In this document: positions 21,759 to 32,227 of the stretch, one piece after another
How the letters are laid out: each line of letters opens with the position of its first letter
Position numbering within the stretch: the stretch's first letter is position 1
DNA from: Collinsella aerofaciens
Lineage (GTDB): Bacteria > Actinomycetota > Coriobacteriia > Coriobacteriales > Coriobacteriaceae
Assembly (NCBI RefSeq): GCF_902364945.1
Contig: NZ_CABJFS010000004.1
Span: forward strand, 62,001-126,000
Length of the DNA: 64,000 nt
Direction: 5' to 3'
The notes under the pieces: generated by a model
The model's database searches: none
Seen by the model: the letters and a program-made list of their open reading frames with translations, nothing else
What the model was told of the DNA's origin: nothing
Program-made: the position numbers and the translations under genes

Positions 21759-22589
21759 TTAGGCCTCGTCGGTCTCGTGCGGGGTAATGGCCTCGACGGC
21801 AGAGACTGCCTTGGGCAACATGCCATCGGGCAGTGCGGTCTCGACCTCGCCCTTATCGCAGGCCTCGGCGAGTGCCGGATTAATGGGAAGCTGGCCCAAG
21901 ATGTCGAGGTTATAGCGCTCTGCGACCTCGGGGAGCTTGCTCTTGCCAAAGACCTCGATCTTCTTGCCGCAGTCGGGACACTCAATATAGCTCATGTTCT
22001 CGACAATGCCCAGAATGGGGACGTTCATCTTCTCGGCCATGTTGACCGCCTTGGCGACGATCATCGAGACCAGATCCTGCGGGCTCGTGACGATGACGAT
22101 GCCGTCGACGGGCAGCGACTGGAAGACGGTGAGCGCGACGTCGCCTGTTCCCGGAGGCATGTCGACCAGCAGGTAGTCGATGGGGCCCCACGAGGTCTCG
22201 CTCCAGAACTGCCTAATGGCGCCTGCGATGACCGGACCGCGCCAAAGGACGGGGTCGGTCTCGTTTTGGAGCAGAAGGTTGGAGCTCATGACCTTGACGC
22301 CGTGCTCGGAGATTTCGGGCAGCATAAGGTTGCCAAGGGCATGGACGTGGCGTCCGCTCATACCGAACATCTTGGGGATAGAGGGACCGGTGATGTCGGC
22401 ATCGAGGACGCCGACCTTGTGGCCGTGACGGGCAAGCTCGGTGGCGATGGCACCGGTGACAAACGACTTGCCGACACCGCCCTTGCCGGAAAGCACGGCG
22501 ATGACGCGTTTGACCTCGGACAGCGTGTTCTCCTCAAATTGCGACGGCGACGTTTGTCCGCCGGCGGCCTGTGCGTGCTCGCAACCCAT
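21759..22589 (-). CDS. Mrp/NBP35-family Fe-S cluster carrier ATPase
   Basis: 276 aa. Start at ATG 22589 (MGCEHAQAAGG) with AAAGGAG 7 nt upstream. Deviant Walker A SGKGGVGKS, Walker B-like LLVDMPPGTGD, and a conserved C-terminal CxxC (IECPDCGKK) that binds a bridging Fe-S cluster in this family. It is thought to load Fe-S clusters onto apoproteins. A TACAAT hexamer on the minus strand (22650-22645) is a possible -10. First gene of a tight pair with the HI0933-type flavoprotein. Confidence 0.92.
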   Translation of the reverse strand: MGCEHAQAAGGQTSPSQFEENTLSEVKRVIAVLSGKGGVGKSFVTGAIATELARHGHKVGVLDADITGPSIPKMFGMSGRHVHALGNLMLPEISEHGVKVMSSNLLLQNETDPVLWRGPVIAGAIRQFWSETSWGPIDYLLVDMPPGTGDVALTVFQSLPVDGIVIVTSPQDLVSMIVAKAVNMAEKMNVPILGIVENMSYIECPDCGKKIEVFGKSKLPEVAERYNLDILGQLPINPALAEACDKGEVETALPDGMLPKAVSAVEAITPHETDEA

Positions 22590-22734
22590 GTATGACTCCT
22601 TTGTATATGTTGGGGCCGGGGCCCCGTGATGTGACACGAGCGTCATTGTACCCTCGTTTGCGAGCGGGAGTCATTTGCGATGCATTTGGGCCGAGCGTGC
22701 TTGCAATACGATGGGTCCAAGCGAATGGGCGGGC

Positions 22735-24888
22735 TTACTGAACTTTGCTGGCGAACTCGAGGTATTGCATGCGCTGCAGCTTGTCGATCGTCGAGGCGTA
22801 TGGGCTGTCTTCAGATTCCAAGTCGTAGCGCAGCCCGTCGGCACCAAGGTAGCCGGCGACATTGATGGTGGGCACATCTGACCTTGTTGCAAGCAGAGCT
22901 TTTTGATAGTCGGTGAGCGGGGCGCCGATCTTATTAAGGGTAATGGCTGCAATCTCGTTTGCCCCGACGGTGTCGTAGACGTTGAGCTCGGTATTGCCGG
23001 CGATTTCATAGTTAGCCCAGACGAAATAGGTCGACTGATAGATACGGAAAGCGTGGCTTGCCGTATCTTCCTGAGGGTACAGCTCGTCGTTGAGGGTCGT
23101 TGCGGCGCTCGGCTGATGGTCGCCAAAAAAGACAAGGACAACCGGTCTGCCGATATTGCGGAGCTCGTTGATAAAGTACTCGAGGTCCCGGTCGGATGCG
23201 TTGATGCAGGTAAGATAGGTGTTGAGTGCACTATTGGCGCCCTCGCTGGCCCCCTCGACCCAATAGTTTGTCAGCTCCTCGGCGGGAACGGTGCCATAGT
23301 CGTAGCCGCCGTGATTTTGCATCGTGACGTCAAAGATGAACTGCGGGGCTTCGTCGGTTCTAAGCAGGTCGAGTATCTTGTCGTAGGTGGCGTAGTCGCA
23401 TACGCCGGCATGGTAACAGGGCGCACCCTCGAAATCGCCGATTGAAAGAAAGTCTCCGAAGCCCAGCTGCTGATAGATTTTATCTCGATGGTAGTTGACG
23501 GGGTTTTGCGGGTGCATAGCGGTAGCGGTATACCCAAGCTCCTTAAGGTCCTTTGCCAGGCTGTTGACGCCATTCATCTGATACAGCTGATAGGGGATTT
23601 TTCCTAGTCCGACAAAGGCCGTTGTCGCTCCGGTCAAAAATTCGAATTCGGAGTTTGCCGTTCCGCCACCGGTGACCGAAGCGAGCATGGTGCCGCGAAC
23701 AAGTGTGTCGGGAAGCGAGTTGTAGAATGCGGGACCGGTGTACCCGGCCGCCTGGAGCTGCTCAAAGCACGAAAGGTCGCTAAAACTCTCGTTCATGACG
23801 GCAACAATCGTCGGCTTGATTTCATTGAATTGGGCAACGGCCGCCGCGCGCTGCTCGCTCGAGCCATACGTGCTGTCGTAGGCGGCGGCGAGCTCCTGCT
23901 CGATGCTCTGCGCCTCATCGGGCGTATAGTCTTCGGGCTTCTCAATGGGCAACTCGTTGACCATTTCGGTGAACGAAGTGATAAAACCCTGAGACGCATA
24001 CGTGGTGATGGGCTGCCAACGGTCAAATCCAAAATCCAGCGCCTGCTCCAAGTCGATGCTGGAAAAGCCCGAGAGCCCCACAACGGTCACTAGCAGAAAA
24101 GCGCAGAGGTTAGCGGCGATTGCGGGGAAGACATGGGTGGGCGTACGGAGCTTTCGCGGTCGGATAAGAGAAAGAAGCCCCAGGGAAATCTCCAGCAGGG
24201 CGAGAGAGGTTACGATTCCGGCGGTAAAGGTAAACTCGTATCCCTCGCTCACTTCCATTGCGGTGCCAAGGGCCAAGATATCGCTTGGCAGGATGGCCTC
24301 GCCTTTAAACGTTATGACGAAGTGCTCGGCAATGCCAAGGATGCAACAGGCGACGGGCACGAGGGCCATGACGCCTCCATGACGCTGTCCCAGCAAATAA
24401 AGGGAGAGCAGAACCGTCGCGAGCAGCCCGACGGAAAACCCGAATGAGTTGGCGGGAATGCGATAGAACGTTTCGTTACAGGCAATTTCGAGTGAAACGA
24501 ACGAGAGCGCTGAAACAGCGGCGATGACAAGGATGTCACGGCAAATACAGGCAACCGTTCCCGTCGCAAGATCGGTTTGGTCGATAAGTCCCGAAACCAA
24601 GGGCTCGACAAGAAGTATGACGGCGGCAGCACCGAGCGCCGAATAAGAAAGGAGCCATAGGGAACTGTCCTCATTTACGAGCAATTGATTCGTAATCCAT
24701 GCAGCTACCACGCCGAGCGGGATGAGGAGCGTCGCGCACCAAAAGACGCGGGCAATGGGCGGCTTTTTATTGTGTTTGATTGAAAAATATACGCGCACCA
24801 CGACGATGGCCACGATAAGGACGGCGATGAATATGGGCAGATTGGCCATGTCGCTCGAAGTGATTTCAAGGGGGATATCTTCGGTCAT
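22735..24888 (-). CDS. LTA synthase family membrane sulfatase
   Basis: 717 aa. About the first 300 residues contain eight or so hydrophobic segments; the rest is an extracellular alkaline-phosphatase/sulfatase domain. Landmarks: a metal-ligand Glu in VAVMNESFSD, the GGGTANSEFEFLTG block with the expected nucleophile Thr, a His in ALKELGY...MHPQN, and FFGDHQPS near the end. Homologues transfer glycerol-phosphate or phosphoethanolamine to envelope polymers; the exact product in this organism is unknown. Start at ATG 24888 with AGAGGA upstream. Transcribed divergently from uvrA. Confidence 0.85.
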   Translation of the reverse strand: MTEDIPLEITSSDMANLPIFIAVLIVAIVVVRVYFSIKHNKKPPIARVFWCATLLIPLGVVAAWITNQLLVNEDSSLWLLSYSALGAAAVILLVEPLVSGLIDQTDLATGTVACICRDILVIAAVSALSFVSLEIACNETFYRIPANSFGFSVGLLATVLLSLYLLGQRHGGVMALVPVACCILGIAEHFVITFKGEAILPSDILALGTAMEVSEGYEFTFTAGIVTSLALLEISLGLLSLIRPRKLRTPTHVFPAIAANLCAFLLVTVVGLSGFSSIDLEQALDFGFDRWQPITTYASQGFITSFTEMVNELPIEKPEDYTPDEAQSIEQELAAAYDSTYGSSEQRAAAVAQFNEIKPTIVAVMNESFSDLSCFEQLQAAGYTGPAFYNSLPDTLVRGTMLASVTGGGTANSEFEFLTGATTAFVGLGKIPYQLYQMNGVNSLAKDLKELGYTATAMHPQNPVNYHRDKIYQQLGFGDFLSIGDFEGAPCYHAGVCDYATYDKILDLLRTDEAPQFIFDVTMQNHGGYDYGTVPAEELTNYWVEGASEGANSALNTYLTCINASDRDLEYFINELRNIGRPVVLVFFGDHQPSAATTLNDELYPQEDTASHAFRIYQSTYFVWANYEIAGNTELNVYDTVGANEIAAITLNKIGAPLTDYQKALLATRSDVPTINVAGYLGADGLRYDLESEDSPYASTIDKLQRMQYLEFASKVQ

Positions 24889-25006
24889 GGACGTTCCTCT
24901 GTTACGGCAAATTTAGTTCAGTATTAGATTACTGTAACCTCTCCACGGTATTTCGAGAAACAAAGCACCCGATACGCAAAGCTAAAGGTCTGCGAATCTT
25001 GTATTA

Positions 25007-25020
25007 CGAACATCTGTGCG
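25007..25020. promoter_or_regulatory. Possible LexA/SOS box upstream of uvrA
   Basis: CGAACATCTGTGCG matches 12 of 14 positions of the palindromic actinobacterial-type box CGAACATATGTTCG. It lies 62 bp upstream of the uvrA start, next to a TAAACT hexamer (25032-25037 region). uvrA is a usual LexA target. No experiment; single site. Confidence 0.4.
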
Positions 25021-25081
25021 CGTCGAGTGCGCTAAACTCATCGGCAGTATGATTCGATGCAATAGGAGGCAAGGAGCTTCC

Positions 25082-27961
25082 ATGTCTGATTCTTCTATCG
25101 TTATTCGCGGCGCTCGTGAGCACAACCTCCGCGATATCGATGTTTCCATTCCGCGTGACCAACTCGTGGTCATTACCGGTCTTTCTGGCTCGGGCAAGAG
25201 CTCGCTGGCATTTGACACTATCTATGCCGAGGGCCAGCGTCGATACGTCGAGAGCCTTTCGAGCTATGCACGCCAGTTCTTGGGCCAGATGGACAAACCC
25301 GACTTGGATTCAATCGACGGCCTTTCGCCGGCGGTGTCGATCGACCAAAAGACGACGTCTAAAAACCCTCGCTCGACGGTTGGCACCGTAACCGAGATTT
25401 ATGACTATCTGCGCCTGCTGTTCGCCCGTGTGGGCACCCCGCACTGTCCCGAATGCGGCCGCGTCATTGAGCGCCAGACGACCGACCAGGTTGCCGACAA
25501 AGTCTTGGCGGCGGGGGAGGGTCGCCGCGCGTTTGTGCTGGCACCGGTGGTGCGCGGGCGAAAAGGCGAGTACGCCAAACTGTTTGAGGACCTTCGCGCC
25601 GAGGGCTTTAGCCGCGTGCGTGTCGACAGCGAAGTGCGCTCGCTCGACGATCCGATCGATCTGGACAAGAAGTTCAAGCACGATATCGAGGTCGTGGTCG
25701 ATCGCATCGTGATCCGTGAGAACTCTCTGGGCCGTATCGCCGAGTCTGTTGAGCAGGCGACCGCGCTGGCCCACGGCAATGTAAACGTGTACATGCTGCC
25801 CGATCGTGATGCTCCCGAGGGGACCGAGGGCGAGCTGCTGGAGTATTCGTTGGCCTTGGCGTGCCCGGAGCATGGTCACTCCATTGACGATCTTCAGCCG
25901 CGTGATTTTTCGTTCAACGCTCCCTATGGCGCATGTCCTGAGTGCGACGGCCTGGGCTTTAAGAAAACCGTTGATGCCGAGGCGCTGATCGAGGACCCCT
26001 CGAAGTCCATTGCCGACGGAGTCTTTGGTAGCCTGTTTGGCAATTCGAACTACTATCCGCAGATTTTTGCTGCGGTCTGCAAACACTTTAAGGTGAGCAC
26101 CGATACGCCGTGGAAGGACTTGCCCCCTCGCGTGCGTCGTGCATTCTTGGATGGCCTGGGCGATACGAAGATCTCGGTCGACTACCAAAAGCTCGACGGA
26201 CGTCGCAGCCAGTGGGATACCAAGTTTTCGGGCGTTCGCAACATCCTGTACGAACGCTATACCGAGACGACGAACGAGAACACCAAGGCGCGCTTGGAGA
26301 AGTACATTCGCGAGGAGCCGTGCTCGAGCTGCCATGGCGCTCGCCTGCGCCCCGAGATGCTCGCCGTCACCGTGGGCGGCAAGTCCATTTATGAAGTTTG
26401 CTGCCTGTCGTGCCGTGAGTCGCTCGAGTTTTTTGAGGGCCTGGAGCTCACCGAGCGCCAACAGTTTATCGGCGGGCGCATCGTCAAGGAAATCCTGGAG
26501 CGCTTGCGTTTTCTGGTCGATGTTGGACTCGACTATCTGACGCTCGATCGTGCCTCGGCGACGCTTTCCGGTGGCGAGGCGCAGCGTATTCGCCTGGCAA
26601 CGCAGATCGGCGCGGGTCTCATGGGCGTGCTCTATATTCTGGATGAGCCCTCGATCGGTCTTCATCAGCGTGACAACGAGCGCCTGATCAAGACGCTCGA
26701 GCGCCTGCGCGATATCGGCAATACCGTTATCGTTGTCGAACACGACGAGGATACAATCCGTGCCGCCGACTACGTGATCGACATGGGGCCCGGCGCCGGC
26801 GTCAACGGCGGACACGTAGTCGCGGCGGGAACGCCTGCCGATATCATGGCTTGTCCTGAGTCGATGACGGGCGCTTATCTGACCGGCAAACGAATGATCC
26901 GGGTGCCTGATGAACGGCGCAAGCCCGGTCGTGGCTGCCTTAAAATTACGGGCGCTCGAGCCAACAACCTCAAAAACGTTACCGCCAAGATCGAGTTTGG
27001 TACGCTTACGGTTGTTACCGGCGTGTCGGGATCGGGCAAGAGCTCCCTGGTTACCGACACCATTGCGCCTGCCCTTACGAATGCCATTCACCGTTCGACG
27101 CGCCCTGTGGGTCCGTATAAGAAAATCGAGGGCATCGAGTGTATCGATAAGGTTATCGATATCGACCAGTCGCCGATTGGCCGCACGCCGCGTTCCAACC
27201 CTGCTACCTATATCGGCCTGTGGGATGATCTTCGCGCTCTGTTTGCGAGTACGCCGGAGTCGAAGGCGCGCGGCTACTCGCCGGGTCGTTTCTCCTTTAA
27301 CGTGAGTGGCGGGCGCTGTGAGGCGTGCAAGGGCGACGGACAGATCAAGATCGAGATGCACTTCCTTCCCGATATCTACGTTCCCTGCGAAGTTTGCGGC
27401 GGTAAACGCTACAACCGCGAGACACTCGAGGTCACCTACCGTGGCAAGACCATCTCGGACGTACTTGACATGAGCGTGGCCGAGGCACTGGCTTTCTTTG
27501 GGAATATCCCGCAGATCAAGCGAAAGCTCCAGACGCTGTACGATGTAGGCTTGGGCTACGTGAGCCTGGGCCAGCCCGCCACGACGCTTTCGGGCGGCGA
27601 GGCGCAGCGCGTGAAGCTCGCCAAGGAGCTTCATCGACGCCAGACGGGCAAGACGTTCTATATTTTGGACGAGCCGACGACCGGCCTTCATTTTGAGGAC
27701 GTCCGCCAGCTGCTCGATGTGCTGCAGCGCTTGGTCGATGCGGGCAACACAGTGCTGGTGATTGAACACAACCTTGATGTCATCAAGGTTGCCGACCGCC
27801 TGATCGATATGGGTCCCGAGGGCGGTAACGGCGGCGGAACCGTCGTGGTTTCGGGCACACCGGAGCAGGTTGCGGACTGTCCGCGGAGTTATACGGGCAA
27901 GTTTTTGGCGCCGTTGCTCAGACGTGACCGGGAGCGTCAGGCTCAACTTGATGCTCAATAA
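25082..27961 (+). CDS. uvrA: Excinuclease ABC subunit A
   Basis: Damage-sensing ATPase of nucleotide excision repair. Start at ATG 25082 ([20 protein letters not shown]) with AAGGAG upstream. 959 aa, normal. Two ABC modules: first Walker [10 protein letters not shown] near residue 35, first signature [16 protein letters not shown]; second Walker [10 protein letters not shown] and [15 protein letters not shown]. Zinc-binding CPECGR and CPECDGLGF in the first half and the insertion [20 protein letters not shown]...[10 protein letters not shown] in the second. All catalytic motifs intact. Confidence 0.98.
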   Translation: MSDSSIVIRGAREHNLRDIDVSIPRDQLVVITGLSGSGKSSLAFDTIYAEGQRRYVESLSSYARQFLGQMDKPDLDSIDGLSPAVSIDQKTTSKNPRSTVGTVTEIYDYLRLLFARVGTPHCPECGRVIERQTTDQVADKVLAAGEGRRAFVLAPVVRGRKGEYAKLFEDLRAEGFSRVRVDSEVRSLDDPIDLDKKFKHDIEVVVDRIVIRENSLGRIAESVEQATALAHGNVNVYMLPDRDAPEGTEGELLEYSLALACPEHGHSIDDLQPRDFSFNAPYGACPECDGLGFKKTVDAEALIEDPSKSIADGVFGSLFGNSNYYPQIFAAVCKHFKVSTDTPWKDLPPRVRRAFLDGLGDTKISVDYQKLDGRRSQWDTKFSGVRNILYERYTETTNENTKARLEKYIREEPCSSCHGARLRPEMLAVTVGGKSIYEVCCLSCRESLEFFEGLELTERQQFIGGRIVKEILERLRFLVDVGLDYLTLDRASATLSGGEAQRIRLATQIGAGLMGVLYILDEPSIGLHQRDNERLIKTLERLRDIGNTVIVVEHDEDTIRAADYVIDMGPGAGVNGGHVVAAGTPADIMACPESMTGAYLTGKRMIRVPDERRKPGRGCLKITGARANNLKNVTAKIEFGTLTVVTGVSGSGKSSLVTDTIAPALTNAIHRSTRPVGPYKKIEGIECIDKVIDIDQSPIGRTPRSNPATYIGLWDDLRALFASTPESKARGYSPGRFSFNVSGGRCEACKGDGQIKIEMHFLPDIYVPCEVCGGKRYNRETLEVTYRGKTISDVLDMSVAEALAFFGNIPQIKRKLQTLYDVGLGYVSLGQPATTLSGGEAQRVKLAKELHRRQTGKTFYILDEPTTGLHFEDVRQLLDVLQRLVDAGNTVLVIEHNLDVIKVADRLIDMGPEGGNGGGTVVVSGTPEQVADCPRSYTGKFLAPLLRRDRERQAQLDAQ

Positions 27962-28093
27962 ATAGGCGATTCAGTTTATGGGCGCCATCGACTCCTTGTG
28001 ATTCGATGGCGCTTGCTGTGCCGAAGTGACGTATGCAGCCGAATTGGACATATACTTAATCCTTGCGTCCGAATGCGAGGGAAAGGATATGTC

Positions 28094-28594
28094 ATGGCAA
28101 AGGCTGTAAAGACGCCAAAAACCAATGCGATGCGCGAGCTGGAAAGCGCCGGCATTTCCTATGTTCTACATACGTACGAAGACGATGGTGATGAGTCGGT
28201 GGGCCTGGGGGTCGCGATTTCGGAGCAGCTTGGCGAGGAGCCCGGTCAAGGGTTTAAGACCTTGGTCTGCGTGACGCCGTCCAACGACTATGTCGTGTGC
28301 TGCATCCCTGTTGCCGACGAGCTCGATCTAAAGTCCGCCGCGCGTGCCGCGGGGGAGAAGTCTTTGGCCATGATGCATGTGAAGGATTTGCTTGCGGCGA
28401 CTGGCTACGTTCGCGGCGGCTGCAGCCCGGTCGGTATGAAAAAACGCTACCGGACGCTCATTGATGAGACATGTGTCCTTTGGGATACCATTTTTATTTC
28501 GGGAGGCAAGCGTGGTTATCAGCTCGAGCTTGCACCCGATGATTTAATTGCATTTTGCGGGGCGACGGTTGCCGCGATTACGAGAGAGGACTGA
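28094..28594 (+). CDS. ybaK: YbaK/EbsC-type aminoacyl-tRNA deacylase
   Basis: 166 aa, the size of Cys-tRNA(Pro) deacylase. Removes cysteine mis-attached to tRNA(Pro). Start at ATG 28094 (MAKAVKTPKTNAMRELESAGI) with GAAAGG upstream. The catalytic Lys lies in GFKTLV, and the YVRGGCSPVGMKK block is characteristic. TATACT at 28051-28056 is a likely -10. 4 bp before murJ. Confidence 0.9.
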   Translation: MAKAVKTPKTNAMRELESAGISYVLHTYEDDGDESVGLGVAISEQLGEEPGQGFKTLVCVTPSNDYVVCCIPVADELDLKSAARAAGEKSLAMMHVKDLLAATGYVRGGCSPVGMKKRYRTLIDETCVLWDTIFISGGKRGYQLELAPDDLIAFCGATVAAITRED

Positions 28595-28597
28595 GCG

Positions 28598-30280
28598 ATG
28601 CCGCAGGAAGAATTGAAGCGCGGAGCTCATTTTGCAAAAGAATCTGCGTCTCAGGCACCCTCATCCGAAGCTTCTTCGTCGCGAGATGACACTGACGACA
28701 TGGGTTCGTCGGACTACTCCACGGTTGGTCGTTCCGCCGGGCTTATGACCATCCTGACTATCGTGTCTCGCGTCACCGGTTTTATCCGCACGTGGGCAAT
28801 GGCGGCCGCTATCGGCATGTCGCTACTCTCGTCCTCCTATCAGGTCGCCAACAACCTGCCCAATATGCTCTACGAACTCGTGATGGGCGGCATGCTCGTG
28901 ACGGCGTTTTTGCCCGTGTACATGGGCGTGAGGCGTGAGCAGGGTCGCGAGGCCTCGAACGAGTACGTGGGCAACCTGCTCGGCATTCTGCTTTTGGTGC
29001 TGGGTGGCATTTCGTTGCTGGGGACCGTGTTCGCCCCGGGCTTTATCTGGACGCAATCGTTCCTTTCGGGTGACGGCGGCAGCATGGATACCGCTGCGTT
29101 CATGTTCCGTTTCTTTGCCATCCAGATTCTGTTTTATGGTTTGGGCTCGGTGTTCTCGGGCGTTCTCAACGCACACCGCGACTACTTCTGGTCGACGTTT
29201 GCCCCGGTCCTCAACAATGTGATCGTCATTGCGAGCTTTATGGGTTTTGCGCCCGTGTCCGCACAGTTTGGTGAACGTGCCGGCATCATCTTGATTGCGG
29301 CCGGTACGACCCTCGGTGTCTTTGTTCAGATGGCATGTCAGATCCCCGCGCTTGGCAAGCACGGCGTGCATCCCCATATCCATATCGACTTTAAGGACCC
29401 CGCGCTGCGCCAGACGATTGCGCTCGGTATCCCGACGCTGCTCGCCACGGTGTGCATGTTTGTCTCGACTTCTATCACCAACGCTGCCGCGCTGGTGGTC
29501 CAGCCCGAGACTGGCCCTTCCGTCATCGCCTATGCGCGCCTGTGGTACACGCTACCCTACGCGCTGATTGCCGCCTCGCTTTCGACGGCGCTCTATACCG
29601 AGCTCTCTCACGACGCACAGGAGAAGGATTACGACAGCGTTCGCACGGGCATTTCGCGCGGCGTCGCCCAGATGCTGTTCTTCCTGATTCCGTTCGCGCT
29701 GTACCTGATTGTCTTCGCGCGTCCGCTCAACATGATTTACTGTGCCGGTAAGTTTGACGAGTCCGGCGTGGCGCTGGTGTCCGAGTTCCTTGTCTACCTG
29801 GCGTTCTCGCTGCCGCTCTACGGCGTGGTCGTGTTGATGCAGAAGAGCTTCTCTGCCCTGCTCGATATGAAGCCCTATAGCCGCTATTGCCTGTATTCCG
29901 CCATCGGCCAGGCCGGCTCGGTTCTGCTGTTTGGCGTTGTGCTGGGCTTCGGTATGCCGGCAATCGCGCTTTCGTATGTTGTCGACTACGTGATCTTGGT
30001 CGGCTGTTCGCTGTGGTGGCTGCGTCGTCGCCTGCGTGGCCTTCAGGTCAAATCTATCCTGCATGGCGGTTTCTTTGGCCTTTTGCTCGGTGGCCTGGGT
30101 GCTGCCGCAGGCGCCGGCGTCATGTGGGCGCTTGAGCACTTTGTCGGGGCACTTGGCGGCTCGATTCTGATTACTCTTGGCTATGTTTGCGTTGCGGGTG
30201 TCGTCTCGCTTGCTGTTACCTTTGGCCTTGCCGCCGTCCTTAAGATGCCCGAGGTCTCGGCGCTGCTTCGTCGTAAGTAG
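28598..30280 (+). CDS. murJ: Lipid II flippase MurJ
   Basis: 560 aa integral membrane protein of the MviN/MATE fold. The first 45 residues are hydrophilic and Ser-rich; then about 14 transmembrane segments, starting SAGLMTILTIVSRVTGFIRT with the conserved Arg/Gly-rich first helices. It flips the peptidoglycan precursor lipid II across the membrane. GAGAGGA lies upstream of the ATG. No extra C-terminal kinase-like domain as found in mycobacterial MviN. Adjacent to ybaK and uvrC, both co-directional. Confidence 0.93.
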   Translation: MPQEELKRGAHFAKESASQAPSSEASSSRDDTDDMGSSDYSTVGRSAGLMTILTIVSRVTGFIRTWAMAAAIGMSLLSSSYQVANNLPNMLYELVMGGMLVTAFLPVYMGVRREQGREASNEYVGNLLGILLLVLGGISLLGTVFAPGFIWTQSFLSGDGGSMDTAAFMFRFFAIQILFYGLGSVFSGVLNAHRDYFWSTFAPVLNNVIVIASFMGFAPVSAQFGERAGIILIAAGTTLGVFVQMACQIPALGKHGVHPHIHIDFKDPALRQTIALGIPTLLATVCMFVSTSITNAAALVVQPETGPSVIAYARLWYTLPYALIAASLSTALYTELSHDAQEKDYDSVRTGISRGVAQMLFFLIPFALYLIVFARPLNMIYCAGKFDESGVALVSEFLVYLAFSLPLYGVVVLMQKSFSALLDMKPYSRYCLYSAIGQAGSVLLFGVVLGFGMPAIALSYVVDYVILVGCSLWWLRRRLRGLQVKSILHGGFFGLLLGGLGAAAGAGVMWALEHFVGALGGSILITLGYVCVAGVVSLAVTFGLAAVLKMPEVSALLRRK

Positions 30281-32227
30281 GTGCGCGTGGCCGGTCACGA
30301 CAACATTCCAACGCTTGCCGAGCAGGTTTCGCGCGTTCCCACGCAGCCCGGCTGCTACCTTTGGAAAGACGCCAAGGGCGATGTCATCTACGTGGGCAAG
30401 GCAAAAAACCTACGCGCCCGTATGCGTCAATACGTGACACTGCAGGATGAGCGTCAAAAGATCCCGCTCATGATGCAGCTGGTGGCGAGCTTTGACTATA
30501 TCGTGGTGGAGACCGAGCATGAGGCGTTGGTGCTCGAGCGCAATTTGATTGGTCAGTACCATCCGTACTTTAACGTCGACCTCAAGGATGACAAGAGCTA
30601 CCCCTTTATCGCCATTACAAAGGGCGACCTGTATCCCGCTATCAAATATACGCGTGAGCGTCATAAGCCGGGAACGCGCTATTTTGGACCCTATACCGAT
30701 AGCCGTGCGGCACGTGAGACGATAGATACGCTGCGCAAGGTTATCCCCATCTGCTCCGCATCCTGTGCGGAGTGGCGTCGTTGTCGTCGTATCGTCGAGT
30801 CCCACAAGGGCGAGGAAGACATCGTCAATATGATTTGCGCGCAAAACGGGCGTCCCTGCTTTGACTACCATGTCGGGCGCGGCCCGGGTGCGTGTGTCGG
30901 CGCGATTTCCCCGGCAGACTATGCCAAGAACGTCAAGCGTGTCGAGCGCTTTTTGTCGGGCCATCGCAAGGATGTCGTCGATGAGCTGACCTCCGAGATG
31001 ACGGATGCCGCCGAGGCGCTCGACTTTGAGCGCGCGGCACGCGTCAAACGTCGTTTGGAGGTCATCAGGGGTCTGGACGATCGTCAGCAAGTCGTTTTTC
31101 CCTCCAGTGTCGATATCGATGTCATCGGGTTCTATCGCGAGGAGACCATCTCCGCCGCTTGCGTCTTCGTCGTTCGCGAGGGCCGAACAGTTCGCACCTG
31201 CGAGTTCATTCTCGACAAGGGCCTTGATGTTGACGAGGAAGAGCTCCAGTCGGGCTTTCTTAAGCGCTATTACGACGAGACGGCTGATATTCCAGCTGAG
31301 ATCAACCTTTCCGTCGAGCTTGAGGATGCGGAGGCGCTGGGGGAGTGGCTTGCGGGCAAGCGCGAGCGTTCCTGCCATCTCCATAGGCCGCAGCGTGGCG
31401 AAAAGCACCGTCTGCTCGATATGGCATCCAAAAATGCGCGCCATGCCCTCATGCGCTACATGATGCGAACGGGGTACGCTGACGACCGCACCAATCAAGC
31501 GCTCCTGGAGCTCGAAAGTGCGTTGGCGCTGCCATCGCCGCCGTTGCGTATCGAGTGCTTCGATATCTCTACACTGCATGGCACCTTTACGGTCGCCTCG
31601 ATGGTGGTGTTTACCAACGGGCGCGCCGACAAGAGCCAGTACCGTCGTTTTAAAATTCAGGCCGAATTGGACGAGGCAAACGACTTCGTGTCGATGTCCG
31701 AGGTTTTGGGACGACGCTATGCTCCCGAGCGCATGGCCGACGAGCGCTTTGGCTCGCGCCCCGATTTGCTCGTTGTCGATGGCGGTAAGCCGCAATTGAC
31801 CGCTGCGATCAAGCAACTTGAAACTCTTGGGCTCGATATACCAGTTTGTGGCTTGGCAAAGGCCGATGAGGAGGTTTTCGTGCCTTGGGACGAGACTCCC
31901 GTCGTGCTTCCAACCGGGTCCGCGTCGCTCTATCTAATTAAACAGGTGCGCGATGAATCGCACCGTTTTGCCATCACGTTCCACCGCGAGCTGCGCGATA
32001 AAGCCATGACGGTTTCGGTACTCGATGACGTTCCAGGCGTGGGACCCACCAGAAAACGTGCCATTATGCGCCATTTTGGCTCGATGAAGCGTTTGCGTGC
32101 GGCAAGCGAGCAGGAGATTGCAGAAGTTCGAGGCGTTCCGGCCGATGTCGCCAAAGCGGTCCACGAGGCACTTGTTGCATGGAATGCCGAGCGCGCCCAG
32201 ACATCGGCCAACCGTTCCGAAAACTAA
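30281..32227 (+). CDS. uvrC: Excinuclease ABC subunit C
   Basis: Makes both incisions in nucleotide excision repair. 648 aa. N-terminal GIY-YIG nuclease (PGCYLWKDAKGDVIYVGKAKNLRARM), a Cys-rich linker, a UVR domain near residue 235 (AEALDFERAARVKRR), the RNase H-like nuclease with VDGGKPQL, and tandem HhH at the C-terminus (DDVPGVGPTRKRAIM...EVRGVP). The start is uncertain: GTG 30281 directly follows the murJ stop codon, and GTG 30287 is an alternative with AGGTG before it. Both imply coupling to murJ. Confidence 0.96.
   Translation: MRVAGHDNIPTLAEQVSRVPTQPGCYLWKDAKGDVIYVGKAKNLRARMRQYVTLQDERQKIPLMMQLVASFDYIVVETEHEALVLERNLIGQYHPYFNVDLKDDKSYPFIAITKGDLYPAIKYTRERHKPGTRYFGPYTDSRAARETIDTLRKVIPICSASCAEWRRCRRIVESHKGEEDIVNMICAQNGRPCFDYHVGRGPGACVGAISPADYAKNVKRVERFLSGHRKDVVDELTSEMTDAAEALDFERAARVKRRLEVIRGLDDRQQVVFPSSVDIDVIGFYREETISAACVFVVREGRTVRTCEFILDKGLDVDEEELQSGFLKRYYDETADIPAEINLSVELEDAEALGEWLAGKRERSCHLHRPQRGEKHRLLDMASKNARHALMRYMMRTGYADDRTNQALLELESALALPSPPLRIECFDISTLHGTFTVASMVVFTNGRADKSQYRRFKIQAELDEANDFVSMSEVLGRRYAPERMADERFGSRPDLLVVDGGKPQLTAAIKQLETLGLDIPVCGLAKADEEVFVPWDETPVVLPTGSASLYLIKQVRDESHRFAITFHRELRDKAMTVSVLDDVPGVGPTRKRAIMRHFGSMKRLRAASEQEIAEVRGVPADVAKAVHEALVAWNAERAQTSANRSEN

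Noticed and set aside
25310..27958. 882-codon minus-strand frame opposite uvrA
   Set aside because: Same cause; uvrA on the plus strand has every family motif.
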